Source of the DNA: Armatimonadota bacterium
GTDB lineage: Bacteria > Armatimonadota > Zipacnadia > Zipacnadales > UBA11051
DNA length: 5,410 bases
Assembly (NCBI GenBank): GCA_003542955.1
Contig: DPJP01000428.1
Location: forward strand, 748 to 6,157
Reading direction: 5' to 3'
The notes beneath the pieces are model-generated. The model was given only the letters and a program-made list of their open reading frames with translations, was not told the DNA's origin and made no database searches. Shown here piece by piece: positions 1-5,410 of the stretch (positions are counted from its first letter, which is position 1; each line of letters begins with the position of its first letter). The position numbers and the translations under genes were made by a program.

Positions 1-711
1 GCCGGTGGGGCGGCGCGAGTTGAGACGGTCCGCAAGACGCCCTCCGTGGAGCGCATCTCCCTGGCGCGAAGCAGGCTCGACGAGTCGCTCGCGGCGCGAG
101 ACGCCGCCCTCGCCCGGCTCGCCACAAGCGACCTGAGTGCCCCGTTCACAGGTGTGATCACCGAGATACTCAGCCGCCCCGGCACGCTTGTCGGGCCGAA
201 TCAGCCCGTGTTGCGCATCACGGAGATGCTGATCCCGGAGGTTCACGTCGACGCTGACGAACGCGATCTGGCCAAGATCGCCGTCGGTCAGCCCACCATC
301 CTCGTCACCGACGTCTATCCCGACAAGTCGATCGATGCGGAGGTTGTGCAGATCGCCCCGCGCGCCGACCCGCAGCGCGGTGTCGTCAGGGTCACGCTCC
401 ATCCGCTTGCGGAGGTCACATGGCTGCGTTCGGGGATGACCGTCGATGCGACAATCGCCCTCGGCCCACGGAGTACCGAACTTGTGCTCCCCACAGCGGC
501 GATCATTCGTGCCGACGAGGGCGTCTACGTCTACGTTGTCGATGACGGCGTCGTGAGGCAGATTGGGATCGAGGTCGGCCACAGCCGCAAGGAGGGCACG
601 GTCGTGCTCTCGGGTATCGCTGATTCGAGCGATGTGGTCTTGGAGCCGCTGAAGACGAAGGTCGGGGAGCGAGTGCGGCCCAGGGCGGCCGGTGAGAGCC
701 GTGAGCTTTGA
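1..711 (+). CDS. HlyD/MacA-type periplasmic adaptor subunit of an ABC exporter (5' partial)
   Basis: This is a membrane-fusion (periplasmic adaptor) protein that would link an inner-membrane ABC permease to the outer envelope. The frame is open to base 1, so the start is missing; the GTG at 46 is an internal codon, not the likely start. The visible 236 residues begin in the end of the alpha-helical hairpin (rich in Arg, Ala, Glu and Leu). The second half of the lipoyl/biotinyl-like domain follows, with the motif SAPFTGVITE near nt 136-165 and PGTLVGPNQPVLRI after it. Next comes a beta-barrel domain (PEVHVDADERDLAKI to LRSGMTVDATI, about nt 235-460), and then a membrane-proximal domain starting LVLPTAAIIRADEGVYVYVV. 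This order matches MacA, DevB and HlyD relatives. The stop overlaps the start of the permease gene, which supports co-translation and a joint complex. RND-type adaptors look similar, but the ABC neighbours argue for an ABC adaptor. Confidence 0.9.
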   Translation, partial: AGGAARVETVRKTPSVERISLARSRLDESLAARDAALARLATSDLSAPFTGVITEILSRPGTLVGPNQPVLRITEMLIPEVHVDADERDLAKIAVGQPTILVTDVYPDKSIDAEVVQIAPRADPQRGVVRVTLHPLAEVTWLRSGMTVDATIALGPRSTELVLPTAAIIRADEGVYVYVVDDGVVRQIGIEVGHSRKEGTVVLSGIADSSDVVLEPLKTKVGERVRPRAAGESREL

Positions 712-1948
712 GTTGAGGCTCGCCGTCAGGCACCTGCGGGCAGGGGGCTCGCAGACGCTGCTCATCATCGGCGGCGTGGCAATGGCCGTGACGCTGGTAA
801 TCTTCATCAGCGGCCTCATCGGCGGCGTGCAACAGCGGATCGTGCGCGACATAACCGGGTCACTGCCCCATATCACCGTCGAGGCCCAGGAACTCGAGCC
901 CCGCCTGCCCCGCGACATCGACGCACGCTTCCCCGGCGCGCAGGTGTTTGCCGACGTGGGCAGACGCACCTACCAGCGGGAGAAGATCGATCAGGCGAAC
1001 ACGGTCGAGGAGGAACTGCGACTCTTCCCGCATGTTGTTGCGGTTTCGCCGGGGGTGACCGGACAGGGCATTGCTTCATTCGGGAACAAGGACGCCGGAG
1101 TTCGCGTCCAGGGCGCCATCCCTGCGCGCTACGACCGCATCGTCAACATCGCAGGCGATACGCTGGCCGGCGACTTTCTGTCAATCGCGGTCGGACAGTG
1201 CGCAATGGGCTACCGGCTTGCCGAGGAACTCGGGCTCGAGCTGGGAGATCGGATCAGACTCACCTCCGGCGTTGGCCGCCAGGAGGTATTGAGGGTGACC
1301 TGCCTCGTCAGCACAGGGCAGGAGAACGTCGATGACGGCTGGGTGTTTGTGCCGTTGCGGACCGCACAGAGCCTCTTCGCCCTCGGCACATCCGTGAGCG
1401 CCTTCTCGGTTCGCCTCGACGAGCTGTTCATGGCCGACGAAGTTGCCGCGCAGATGGAAGCATCCCTGGGTCTGAATGCCCGTAGCTGGGTCGAGCAGAA
1501 CCCCCGCATCGTCAACGCGCTGCGCGCGCAGTCGTCCAGCAGCGCCATCATCTCGATATTCAGCCTGGTGGCGGCGGGCTTCGCGATCTCGAGCGTGCTC
1601 ATCGTCAGCGTGCTCAAACGGTCGAGGGAAATCGGCATCCTGAAGGCGATGGGCGCGCGTAGTCGGCAGATACTGCTTGTGTTCACGCTGGAGGGCCTTG
1701 GCATTGCGGTGGTGGGGTCGGCGCTCGGCGCGGCGGTCGGGAGCGGCCTGATACTCGGCCTGCGCCTCATCACGCAACCTGCCCTTTCACCGGGCCAGGA
1801 GCCACAGCCGCTGTTGCCGGGAGTTCTCACTCCGGCGTTGATCATCGGCGCGGTGACGGCGGCGCTGGTCGTGACCGTGGTGGCAGCGGCACTCCCGGCC
1901 AAGCAGGCGGCCGCACTCGACCCCGTGCAGGTGATGCGGGGTGGCTGA
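692..1948 (+). CDS. ABC transporter permease, MacB/LolC/FtsX superfamily
   Basis: This is a 418-residue inner-membrane permease with the four-helix layout of the MacB/LolC/DevC group. TM1 is at about residues 21-43. A large extracytoplasmic domain of the MacB_PCD type spans about 45-280 and includes GSLPHITVEAQ just after TM1, as in LolC/DevC-like proteins. TM2 is at about 284-307, TM3 about 326-359 and TM4 about 380-402. The cytoplasmic loop KRSREIGILKAMGARSRQI (309-327) is the family's coupling-helix region that contacts the ATPase. The C-terminus, PAKQAAALDPVQVMRGG, is the usual ending. There is no ATPase domain, unlike true MacB. Two GTG starts are possible. The one at 692 has AGGG six bases upstream. 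The one at 701 has GGTGAG at 691-696 and gives the family-like beginning VSFELRLAVRHL, so it may be the real start. The gene overlaps the adaptor by 20 nt (11 nt if 701 is used) and the ATPase gene by 8 nt. The substrate is unknown. Confidence 0.92.
   Translation: MRAVSFELRLAVRHLRAGGSQTLLIIGGVAMAVTLVIFISGLIGGVQQRIVRDITGSLPHITVEAQELEPRLPRDIDARFPGAQVFADVGRRTYQREKIDQANTVEEELRLFPHVVAVSPGVTGQGIASFGNKDAGVRVQGAIPARYDRIVNIAGDTLAGDFLSIAVGQCAMGYRLAEELGLELGDRIRLTSGVGRQEVLRVTCLVSTGQENVDDGWVFVPLRTAQSLFALGTSVSAFSVRLDELFMADEVAAQMEASLGLNARSWVEQNPRIVNALRAQSSSSAIISIFSLVAAGFAISSVLIVSVLKRSREIGILKAMGARSRQILLVFTLEGLGIAVVGSALGAAVGSGLILGLRLITQPALSPGQEPQPLLPGVLTPALIIGAVTAALVVTVVAAALPAKQAAALDPVQVMRGG
1929..1934 (+). 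promoter_or_regulatory. Ribosome binding site of the ATPase gene
   Basis: AGGTGA lies six bases before the GTG at 1941, inside the last codons of the permease gene. It decides the start of the ATPase and supports coupled translation across the 8-nt overlap. Confidence 0.7.
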
Positions 1949-2639
1949 GCCGACCAAGGTAGACCTGGTTGTCGATGCAGTCGGACTGCGCAAGACCTAC
2001 TTCGGCGCTCGGCCGCTCGAGGTCCTCCACGGCATAGACCTGCGCATAGCCGCCGGCGAGTTCGTCGCAATCATCGGGCAGTCGGGTTCGGGGAAGTCGA
2101 CGCTGCTCAACATCCTCGGGGCCCTTGACCGGCCGACTGATGGGACCGTGCGCATTGACGGCGTCGACCTCGCGACGGCCGACGAGGACCGCCTCGCCGA
2201 ACTCCGCAACCACTCCATCGGCTTTGTGTTTCAGTTCCACTTCCTGCTCGATGAGTTCACCTGCCTCGAGAACGCGCTGATGCCGCTCGCGATCGAGCAC
2301 GGGGTCCCTCCGGCGGAGGACGTCGAGCGGATCACCGAGCTTCTGCGCCGCGTCGGCCTTGGCGACCGCCTGCGCAACCGGCCCTCTATGTTGTCGGGCG
2401 GGGAGGCGCAGCGCACCGCGATTGTCCGAGCGTTGGCGAATCGCCCCCGCCTGGTGCTTGCCGATGAGCCCACCGGCAACCTCGACAGCAAGACGACGAC
2501 CGAGGTATACGCCCTCCTGCGGGAGCTGAATCAGGAGACCGGAGTGGCATTTGTCATGGTCACCCACAACGATGATCTGGCCGCGCAGGCAGACCGGATT
2601 CTTCGCATTGAGGACGGCAGTCTGTTCGAGGGCAGATGA
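1941..2639 (+). CDS. ABC transporter ATP-binding protein, LolD/MacB/DevA type
   Basis: This 232-residue ATPase would drive the permease encoded just upstream. All nucleotide-binding motifs are present. Walker A is GQSGSGKST (46-54), with Lys52 as the phosphate-binding residue. The Q-loop glutamine is Gln98. The signature LSGGEAQR starts at 151. Walker B is LVLADE (171-176) with catalytic Glu176. The D-loop follows as GNLD (179-182), and the H-loop histidine is His209 in VTHN. The length is normal for stand-alone members of the family. The segment GFVFQFHFLLDEFTCLEN (94-111) closely resembles the corresponding part of LolD, the lipoprotein-release ATPase, as far as I recall that sequence. DevA-like ATPases of adaptor-coupled exporters are related, and the adjacent adaptor gene favours export over lipoprotein sorting by a classical LolCDE. 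It starts at GTG, set by the AGGTGA six bases upstream. No strong terminator follows its stop codon. Confidence 0.95.
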   Translation: MAEPTKVDLVVDAVGLRKTYFGARPLEVLHGIDLRIAAGEFVAIIGQSGSGKSTLLNILGALDRPTDGTVRIDGVDLATADEDRLAELRNHSIGFVFQFHFLLDEFTCLENALMPLAIEHGVPPAEDVERITELLRRVGLGDRLRNRPSMLSGGEAQRTAIVRALANRPRLVLADEPTGNLDSKTTTEVYALLRELNQETGVAFVMVTHNDDLAAQADRILRIEDGSLFEGR

Positions 2640-2644
2640 GAACG

Positions 2645-2669
2645 GTGCATGCACACGCCCGTATGTGCG
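2645..2669 (+). other. Palindrome and weak hairpin after the ABC operon
   Basis: GTGCATGCAC at 2645-2654 is a perfect 10-base palindrome. GCACA (2651-2655) can also pair with TGTGC (2664-2668) across an 8-nt loop. The T run at 2682-2685 is too far away for a standard intrinsic terminator. The element could be a weak 3' end for the operon, an operator upstream of the cold-shock promoter, or chance. Nothing in the sequence decides between these. Confidence 0.2.
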
Positions 2670-2683
2670 GCCCTGCGTCCCTT

Positions 2684-2712
2684 TTGACCCATCAAGGGAA
2701 ACGTGATATGAT
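2684..2712 (+). promoter_or_regulatory. Sigma-70-type promoter of the cold-shock gene, with extended -10
   Basis: The -35 box TTGACC (2684-2689) is separated by exactly 17 bases from the -10 box TATGAT (2707-2712). A TG dinucleotide at 2704-2705, one base before the -10, makes it an extended -10 promoter. Each box differs from the consensus by one base, so a strong housekeeping promoter is expected, with transcription starting near 2719. It lies just downstream of the ABC operon and gives the cold-shock gene its own transcription unit. Confidence 0.8.
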
Positions 2713-2717
2713 GTATA

Positions 2718-2846
2718 CACCCCGGAGCGTCTGCCCCGGGTGCGTGAGAAGAGCTAGGGCATCGGTTGGAGCTTGTCGTGTGAGCGTGCCTCGCGCAAGC
2801 CAGGGCTGATAGACTAGCTGCGTGTAAGAAAGGCAGGTGCGTTCAG
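2718..2846 (+). promoter_or_regulatory. Long 5' leader of the cold-shock gene, with a 5' hairpin
   Basis: Counting from the predicted start near 2719, the untranslated leader is about 128 nt. It begins with a possible stem in which CACCCCGG (2718-2725, one bulged C) pairs with CCGGGTG (2736-2742) around a 10-nt loop. GAGCT (2751-2755) can pair with AGCTT (2770-2774) through one G-U pair. TGCCT (2787-2791) can pair with AGGCA (2831-2835) at the edge of the ribosome binding site. Long structured leaders are known for cspA-type genes, where they control mRNA stability and translation by temperature. I see no match to the Escherichia coli cold box. A thermosensing role here is inference from position only. 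Confidence 0.4.
2835..2839 (+). promoter_or_regulatory. Ribosome binding site of the cold-shock gene
   Basis: AGGTG ends seven bases before the ATG at 2847, and a second purine tract, GAAAGG, lies just upstream at 2828-2833. It fixes the ATG at 2847 as the start. Part of the region can pair with 2787-2791 in the leader. Confidence 0.65.
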
Positions 2847-3068
2847 ATGGCAACAGGCAAAGTCAAGTGGTTCAACGATCAGAAGGGCTTCGGCTTCATC
2901 GAGATGGAGGGTGCCGAAGACGTCTTTGTGCACTTCTCCGCCATCGTCGGCGAGGGGTATCGCTCGCTGAACGAAAACGACGAAGTCCAGTTCGAGGTAG
3001 TGCAGGACGCCAAGGGCCCGCGCGCCGAGAGCGTCGTCGTCATTTCATCCGCCGGACCGGCATTCTAA
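2847..3068 (+). CDS. csp: Cold-shock domain protein, CspA family
   Basis: This 73-residue protein is a single cold-shock (OB-fold) domain that binds single-stranded RNA or DNA. Family members act as RNA chaperones that melt secondary structure. The N-terminus [15 protein letters not shown] is typical of the family. RNP1 is KGFGFI (13-18) and RNP2 is VFVHF (26-30), with the expected aromatic residues Trp8, Phe15, Phe17, Phe27 and Phe30. The later segment [12 protein letters not shown] and the GPRAESV strand also match. Length is normal, and a short tail (ISSAGPAF) follows the domain. It has its own promoter, leader, ribosome binding site and terminator, so it is monocistronic. Whether it is cold-induced or constitutive, as some paralogues are, cannot be told from the coding sequence. 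Confidence 0.97.
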   Translation: MATGKVKWFNDQKGFGFIEMEGAEDVFVHFSAIVGEGYRSLNENDEVQFEVVQDAKGPRAESVVVISSAGPAF

Positions 3069-3093
3069 GACCGGGGACAGCCAGGAACGCGAC

Positions 3094-3119
3094 ACCCCAC
3101 CGGCATCCGGTGGGGTTTT
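3094..3119 (+). terminator. Intrinsic terminator of the cold-shock gene
   Basis: CCCCACCGG (3095-3103) pairs perfectly with CCGGTGGGG (3107-3115) around a three-base CAT loop, with an additional A-T pair at 3094/3116. TTTT at 3116-3119 follows directly, and another TTTT lies at 3123-3126. It sits 26 nt after the stop codon. On the minus strand the hairpin is not followed by a T tract, so it should work in the plus direction only. Confidence 0.93.
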
Positions 3120-3166
3120 CGCTTTTCGGCGAGTGTGGCATCGCTTCAGAGACGGTAGCATCCTCG

Positions 3167-3232
3167 TGGGCTCGGAAGCCCGCGGCTCCTCGGATGGTGC
3201 GCATGGGCTCGCAGGCCCGCGATTCCTCCGAT
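3167..3232. repeat. Two imperfect direct repeats, each with a small hairpin
   Basis: A 29-base unit at 3167-3195 recurs at 3204-3232, with 24 of 29 positions identical and a start-to-start distance of 37 bases. Both units share TGGGCTCG, GCCCGCG and TCCTC. Each can fold: GGGCT (3168-3172) with AGCCC (3177-3181) around CGGA, and GGGCT (3205-3209) with GGCCC (3214-3218) around CGCA. The first stem can extend outward to CG/CG at 3165-3166 and 3183-3184. The region lies between the cold-shock terminator and the end of the minus-strand glycosidase gene. No coding potential is convincing here. It may be a dispersed REP-like intergenic element, a remnant of local duplication, or part of the 3' end of the minus-strand transcript. 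Confidence 0.6.
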
Positions 3233-3257
3233 ACGGGGCGGGGTGTGCCGTCCCCGT
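3233..3257. repeat. G/C-rich inverted repeat at the 3' end of the glycosidase gene
   Basis: ACGGGG (3233-3238) can pair with CCCCGT (3252-3257). A more compact alternative is CGGGG (3239-3243) with CCCCG (3252-3256) around an 8-nt loop. It begins immediately after the minus-strand stop codon. No T tract follows on either strand, so it is not a standard intrinsic terminator. It could stabilise the 3' end of the transcript. Confidence 0.4.
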
Positions 3258-5410
3258 CTATCGAGTGATCGGCTCCCCCCAGACCTCCATCTCGATGAGG
3301 TCAAGCAGTTGCCCTTCGTTGCGTGCATCAAAGTGGGCGCGAACGTAACGGACCTCGGTGTCGGGGCGCAGCACCACCCATGCATCGAGCACGTCAGCCC
3401 CCGCGGATTGACCGTTGCGGGCCCCCAGGGGCGTCCAGCGTTGCCCGTCGACGCTCCCGGCGACGACAACGTGCGGGAGCGTGTTCGAGTACCAGAGCCT
3501 GAGCGCGTTGACTGAACAGGGCTGTTTGAGGTCGAAGGTGACCGCACACGGCTCGATTGCCTGCCACCGGACCATCCACGTGCTCGCCGGCAGCTTGTAG
3601 GGCTTATACCATGTCGGCTCGGTCTTCTCCGCCATGATCGAGCGCCGCCGATCGGTCAACCTGCCGTCACCGACGGGGATATCGCCGGCCGCGACATCGG
3701 GCATGGCGTCCGGCGGCGGCGAGCAGCTGTAGGTGGCGCCGACGTCGAGGTTGTGCGGCGCGTAGGGCGTCTCCTCGCGCCACTCGATGTTGTTGTTAGT
3801 CAGACACTTGCCCTTCGGCTCGGTCGGCCGCCAGATGACGGAACGCGGGAACTGGAAGCGCCAGATGTCGAGGCCCGTCTCCGCCCCCATCTCGCCCACC
3901 AGGCGGGTGAAGAAGGCCTGCCATTGCGGGTCCTCATTGGCCTCGAAGACGAACGGATTGGCCGCGAAGAGCAGCGCTGCGCCCCGGCCGCTCTCGCGTG
4001 CAGTGAGTGCCGGGGAGCCGTCATCGAAACGCGCCAGCACCTTCACTTCGGCTCCTGCGACGGGTTCGAGCGCGCACGCGGAGCCGTAGACTCTTAACGT
4101 GGTACCGGCGACTTCGCCGCCGAGGAAGGTCATGGTATCGGCCGGGAGTTTCCCCGTGATTTCCACCCCGAACAGCTCCGTGCGCGCCGCCGAGGTGTCG
4201 TTGCCGATGGTATCGGTCGAGAAGGCGCCGGCATCACCACAGACCAGCACTCCTCCCTCGCTCACGAACTGCCGGAGCTTCTCGACGATTGCGGGCTGCT
4301 GCACGGCCGCCGTCGGCATCCAGATGACATCGAAGCGGTCAATCAGCGTCGTGCTGTCGAGCACGATGCCGCAGTCGATGAACTCAAACCACGACCGCGC
4401 AATCGGCCCGAGGAAGGTATAGCATGCTTCCGTCAGGTACCAGTGGGTACGCGAGCCGCGATGGGTTGTCGCCTGGAGGCAGTCGTCGTTATAGAAGACT
4501 GCCATGCGGTTCTTCTCGACATCGGGGTAGCGCGGTCTGGGCATGCGGCGGGCCAGGCTGATGATGTTGTTGACGGTATGGAACCGCGCTGGGGAGCCGA
4601 ACATGGTCACCCGCGTATCGCCGACCAGCTTGTCGCCGTAACGGGTGTCGGGCATGTACAGGTGCAGCCCGCTGCCACCGTTGCGGTAGATCTGGCTGAG
4701 TTCCTCGACACACTCCTCCGGCGTCGTCGCCATGCCGTAGTTCTCGACATGCGCGCACGGCCAGACCTCCTTGCCGGTCAGGTCGGCGAGCACCTTGGTC
4801 AAGAAGCCCAGGTAGGCCCTCCAGCGCTTCTGCCGCGGAAGGTACTGGTGGGTGAAGATGTCGGCATAGGGCCCCTGGCGGCTGAACTCGTAGCCGTGCA
4901 CTCCGCCGACGGGATCGGTGCCGACGACAGGCATGTCAGGTTCGTAGCGTTTGACGGTCTCATACAGCCGCTTGTGGCGCTCACGCAGCCGTGCCAGCGC
5001 CCACTTGCGGTAGGCCGCCCACCTGTAGATGTTGTCGTCATCCCGACCCTGTGGAATGCCCCACTTGCCTCCGCCATACTGCTCCTTGACCTCCGCGTCG
5101 GCAGTGTGGATGTACTCATAGCCCTCCGGCGGATTGGCCATCAGGTCCGCGCCCTTCGCCATCGCTATGTCATCAAGCTCGTCACCGGCGAAGATGCCCC
5201 AGAGGTGTGGGTGTGGTTGACCGAGCAGATCGTCGACGACGCCGATGTAGTAGTCGATCGCCCTCGGGTCGAGGTCCCACGGTATGTCCTCCGGCAGCGA
5301 CTTGAGATAGGCGAGGTTCTTCACGCCGTGCTTCTCATACATCGCGGCCTTCTCGCCGGTGACGAGCCCGCCGCCGACTGCGATGAGGCGGTAGTCGCCG
5401 AAGTAGTCAC
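3258..5410 (-). CDS. GH42-like glycoside hydrolase with C-terminal F5/8 type C (discoidin) domain (5' partial)
   Basis: The frame is open to the right edge, so the true start lies outside. At least 22 codons precede the first visible Met (5342), which is used as residue 1 here. Residues 1 to about 275 look like the later part of a GH42-like TIM barrel. LWGIFAGDELDD (47-58) resembles strand 4, making Glu55 the candidate acid/base. WPCAHVENYGM (194-204) resembles strand 7, making Glu200 the candidate nucleophile. PEECVEELSQIYRNGGSGLHLYM follows, as in GH42. About 278-490 resembles the beta-galactosidase trimerisation domain, with the pattern RFDVIWMP, then LRQFVSEGGVLVCGD. A linker with CLTNNNIEW follows. 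From about 556 to 690 there is a discoidin/CBM32-like beta-sandwich (VTFDLKQPCSVNALRLWYS, VAGSVDGQRWTPLG, LLDLIEMEVWGE), probably for carbohydrate binding. It would cleave a glycan or glycoside, and the substrate is unknown. A signal peptide cannot be judged. It converges on the cold-shock gene and has no visible transporter partner. Confidence 0.85.
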   Translation of the reverse strand, partial: DYFGDYRLIAVGGGLVTGEKAAMYEKHGVKNLAYLKSLPEDIPWDLDPRAIDYYIGVVDDLLGQPHPHLWGIFAGDELDDIAMAKGADLMANPPEGYEYIHTADAEVKEQYGGGKWGIPQGRDDDNIYRWAAYRKWALARLRERHKRLYETVKRYEPDMPVVGTDPVGGVHGYEFSRQGPYADIFTHQYLPRQKRWRAYLGFLTKVLADLTGKEVWPCAHVENYGMATTPEECVEELSQIYRNGGSGLHLYMPDTRYGDKLVGDTRVTMFGSPARFHTVNNIISLARRMPRPRYPDVEKNRMAVFYNDDCLQATTHRGSRTHWYLTEACYTFLGPIARSWFEFIDCGIVLDSTTLIDRFDVIWMPTAAVQQPAIVEKLRQFVSEGGVLVCGDAGAFSTDTIGNDTSAARTELFGVEITGKLPADTMTFLGGEVAGTTLRVYGSACALEPVAGAEVKVLARFDDGSPALTARESGRGAALLFAANPFVFEANEDPQWQAFFTRLVGEMGAETGLDIWRFQFPRSVIWRPTEPKGKCLTNNNIEWREETPYAPHNLDVGATYSCSPPPDAMPDVAAGDIPVGDGRLTDRRRSIMAEKTEPTWYKPYKLPASTWMVRWQAIEPCAVTFDLKQPCSVNALRLWYSNTLPHVVVAGSVDGQRWTPLGARNGQSAGADVLDAWVVLRPDTEVRYVRAHFDARNEGQLLDLIEMEVWGEPITR

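Noticed and set aside
46..48. GTG at 46 as the start of the adaptor gene.
   Set aside because: The frame is open upstream to base 1, and a protein starting here would lack the first lipoyl half and most of the helical hairpin.
1210..2720. Long minus-strand open frames opposite the permease and ATPase (286 and 292 codons).
   Set aside because: They lie antisense to genes with clear domains and motifs, have Arg/Pro/Ser-rich or low-complexity translations with no recognisable domain, and are expected by chance in GC-rich DNA.
2807..2815. Possible second promoter (TGA followed by TAGACT) close to the cold-shock gene.
   Set aside because: The region 17 bases upstream (TGCCTC) does not resemble a -35 box, and the promoter at 2684-2712 is far better.
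3167..3232. The two direct repeats as a minimal CRISPR array.
   Set aside because: There are only two degenerate units separated by 8 bases, far shorter than a spacer, and no cas gene is nearby.
2837..3268. Plus-strand frame of 143 codons overlapping the cold-shock gene and running over its terminator.
   Set aside because: It is a frame-shifted shadow of the cold-shock gene, Arg-rich, without a family match, and it crosses a strong terminator and the repeat region.
3133..3348. Plus-strand frame of 71 codons across the direct repeats.
   Set aside because: It lacks a ribosome binding site, its translation only reflects the repeats, and it runs into the antisense of the glycosidase gene.
3753..4422. 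Plus-strand frames (100 to 114 codons) opposite the glycosidase.
   Set aside because: They are antisense shadows of a continuous reading frame with recognisable GH42-like and discoidin domains.

Overview
The window is a GC-rich bacterial chromosome segment with densely packed genes, GTG starts and overlapping reading frames. It has no tRNA, rRNA, transposase, CRISPR array or phage gene that I can see. A tripartite-type ABC exporter with a periplasmic adaptor implies a cell with an outer membrane or a comparable envelope. A GH42-like glycosidase fused to a discoidin-type domain fits environmental polysaccharide users such as Armatimonadota or Planctomycetota. That taxonomic guess is inference only, and no marker gene is present to test it.

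Positions 1-2639 (+) hold three overlapping genes in the order adaptor, permease, ATPase. The first is the C-terminal part of an HlyD/MacA/DevB-type adaptor, cut by the window edge. The second is a four-helix permease of the MacB/LolC/FtsX superfamily. The third is a stand-alone ATPase that resembles LolD closely around the Q-loop. Overlaps of 20 nt (or 11 nt with the alternative start) and 8 nt suggest translational coupling and a single complex that moves a substrate away from the inner membrane. The substrate cannot be read from the sequence.

Positions 2640-3120 (+) hold an independent cold-shock gene. It has a near-consensus extended -10 promoter, a predicted leader of about 128 nt with a hairpin at its 5' end, a 73-residue CspA-family protein, and a strong intrinsic terminator.

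Positions 3121-3257 lie between convergent genes. They carry two imperfect 29-nt direct repeats, each able to form a small hairpin, and then a G/C-rich inverted repeat directly downstream of the minus-strand stop codon. No protein is supported here.

Positions 3258-5410 (-) are one long reading frame that runs off the right edge. It encodes a GH42-like TIM barrel, a beta-galactosidase-trimerisation-like domain and a C-terminal F5/8 type C (discoidin/CBM32-like) domain. The N-terminus and any signal peptide lie outside the window.

I see no clear evidence for a wholly new system. The items most worth a second look are the LolD-like ATPase paired with an HlyD-type adaptor, the divergent active-site context of the glycosidase, and the hairpin repeats between the convergent genes.
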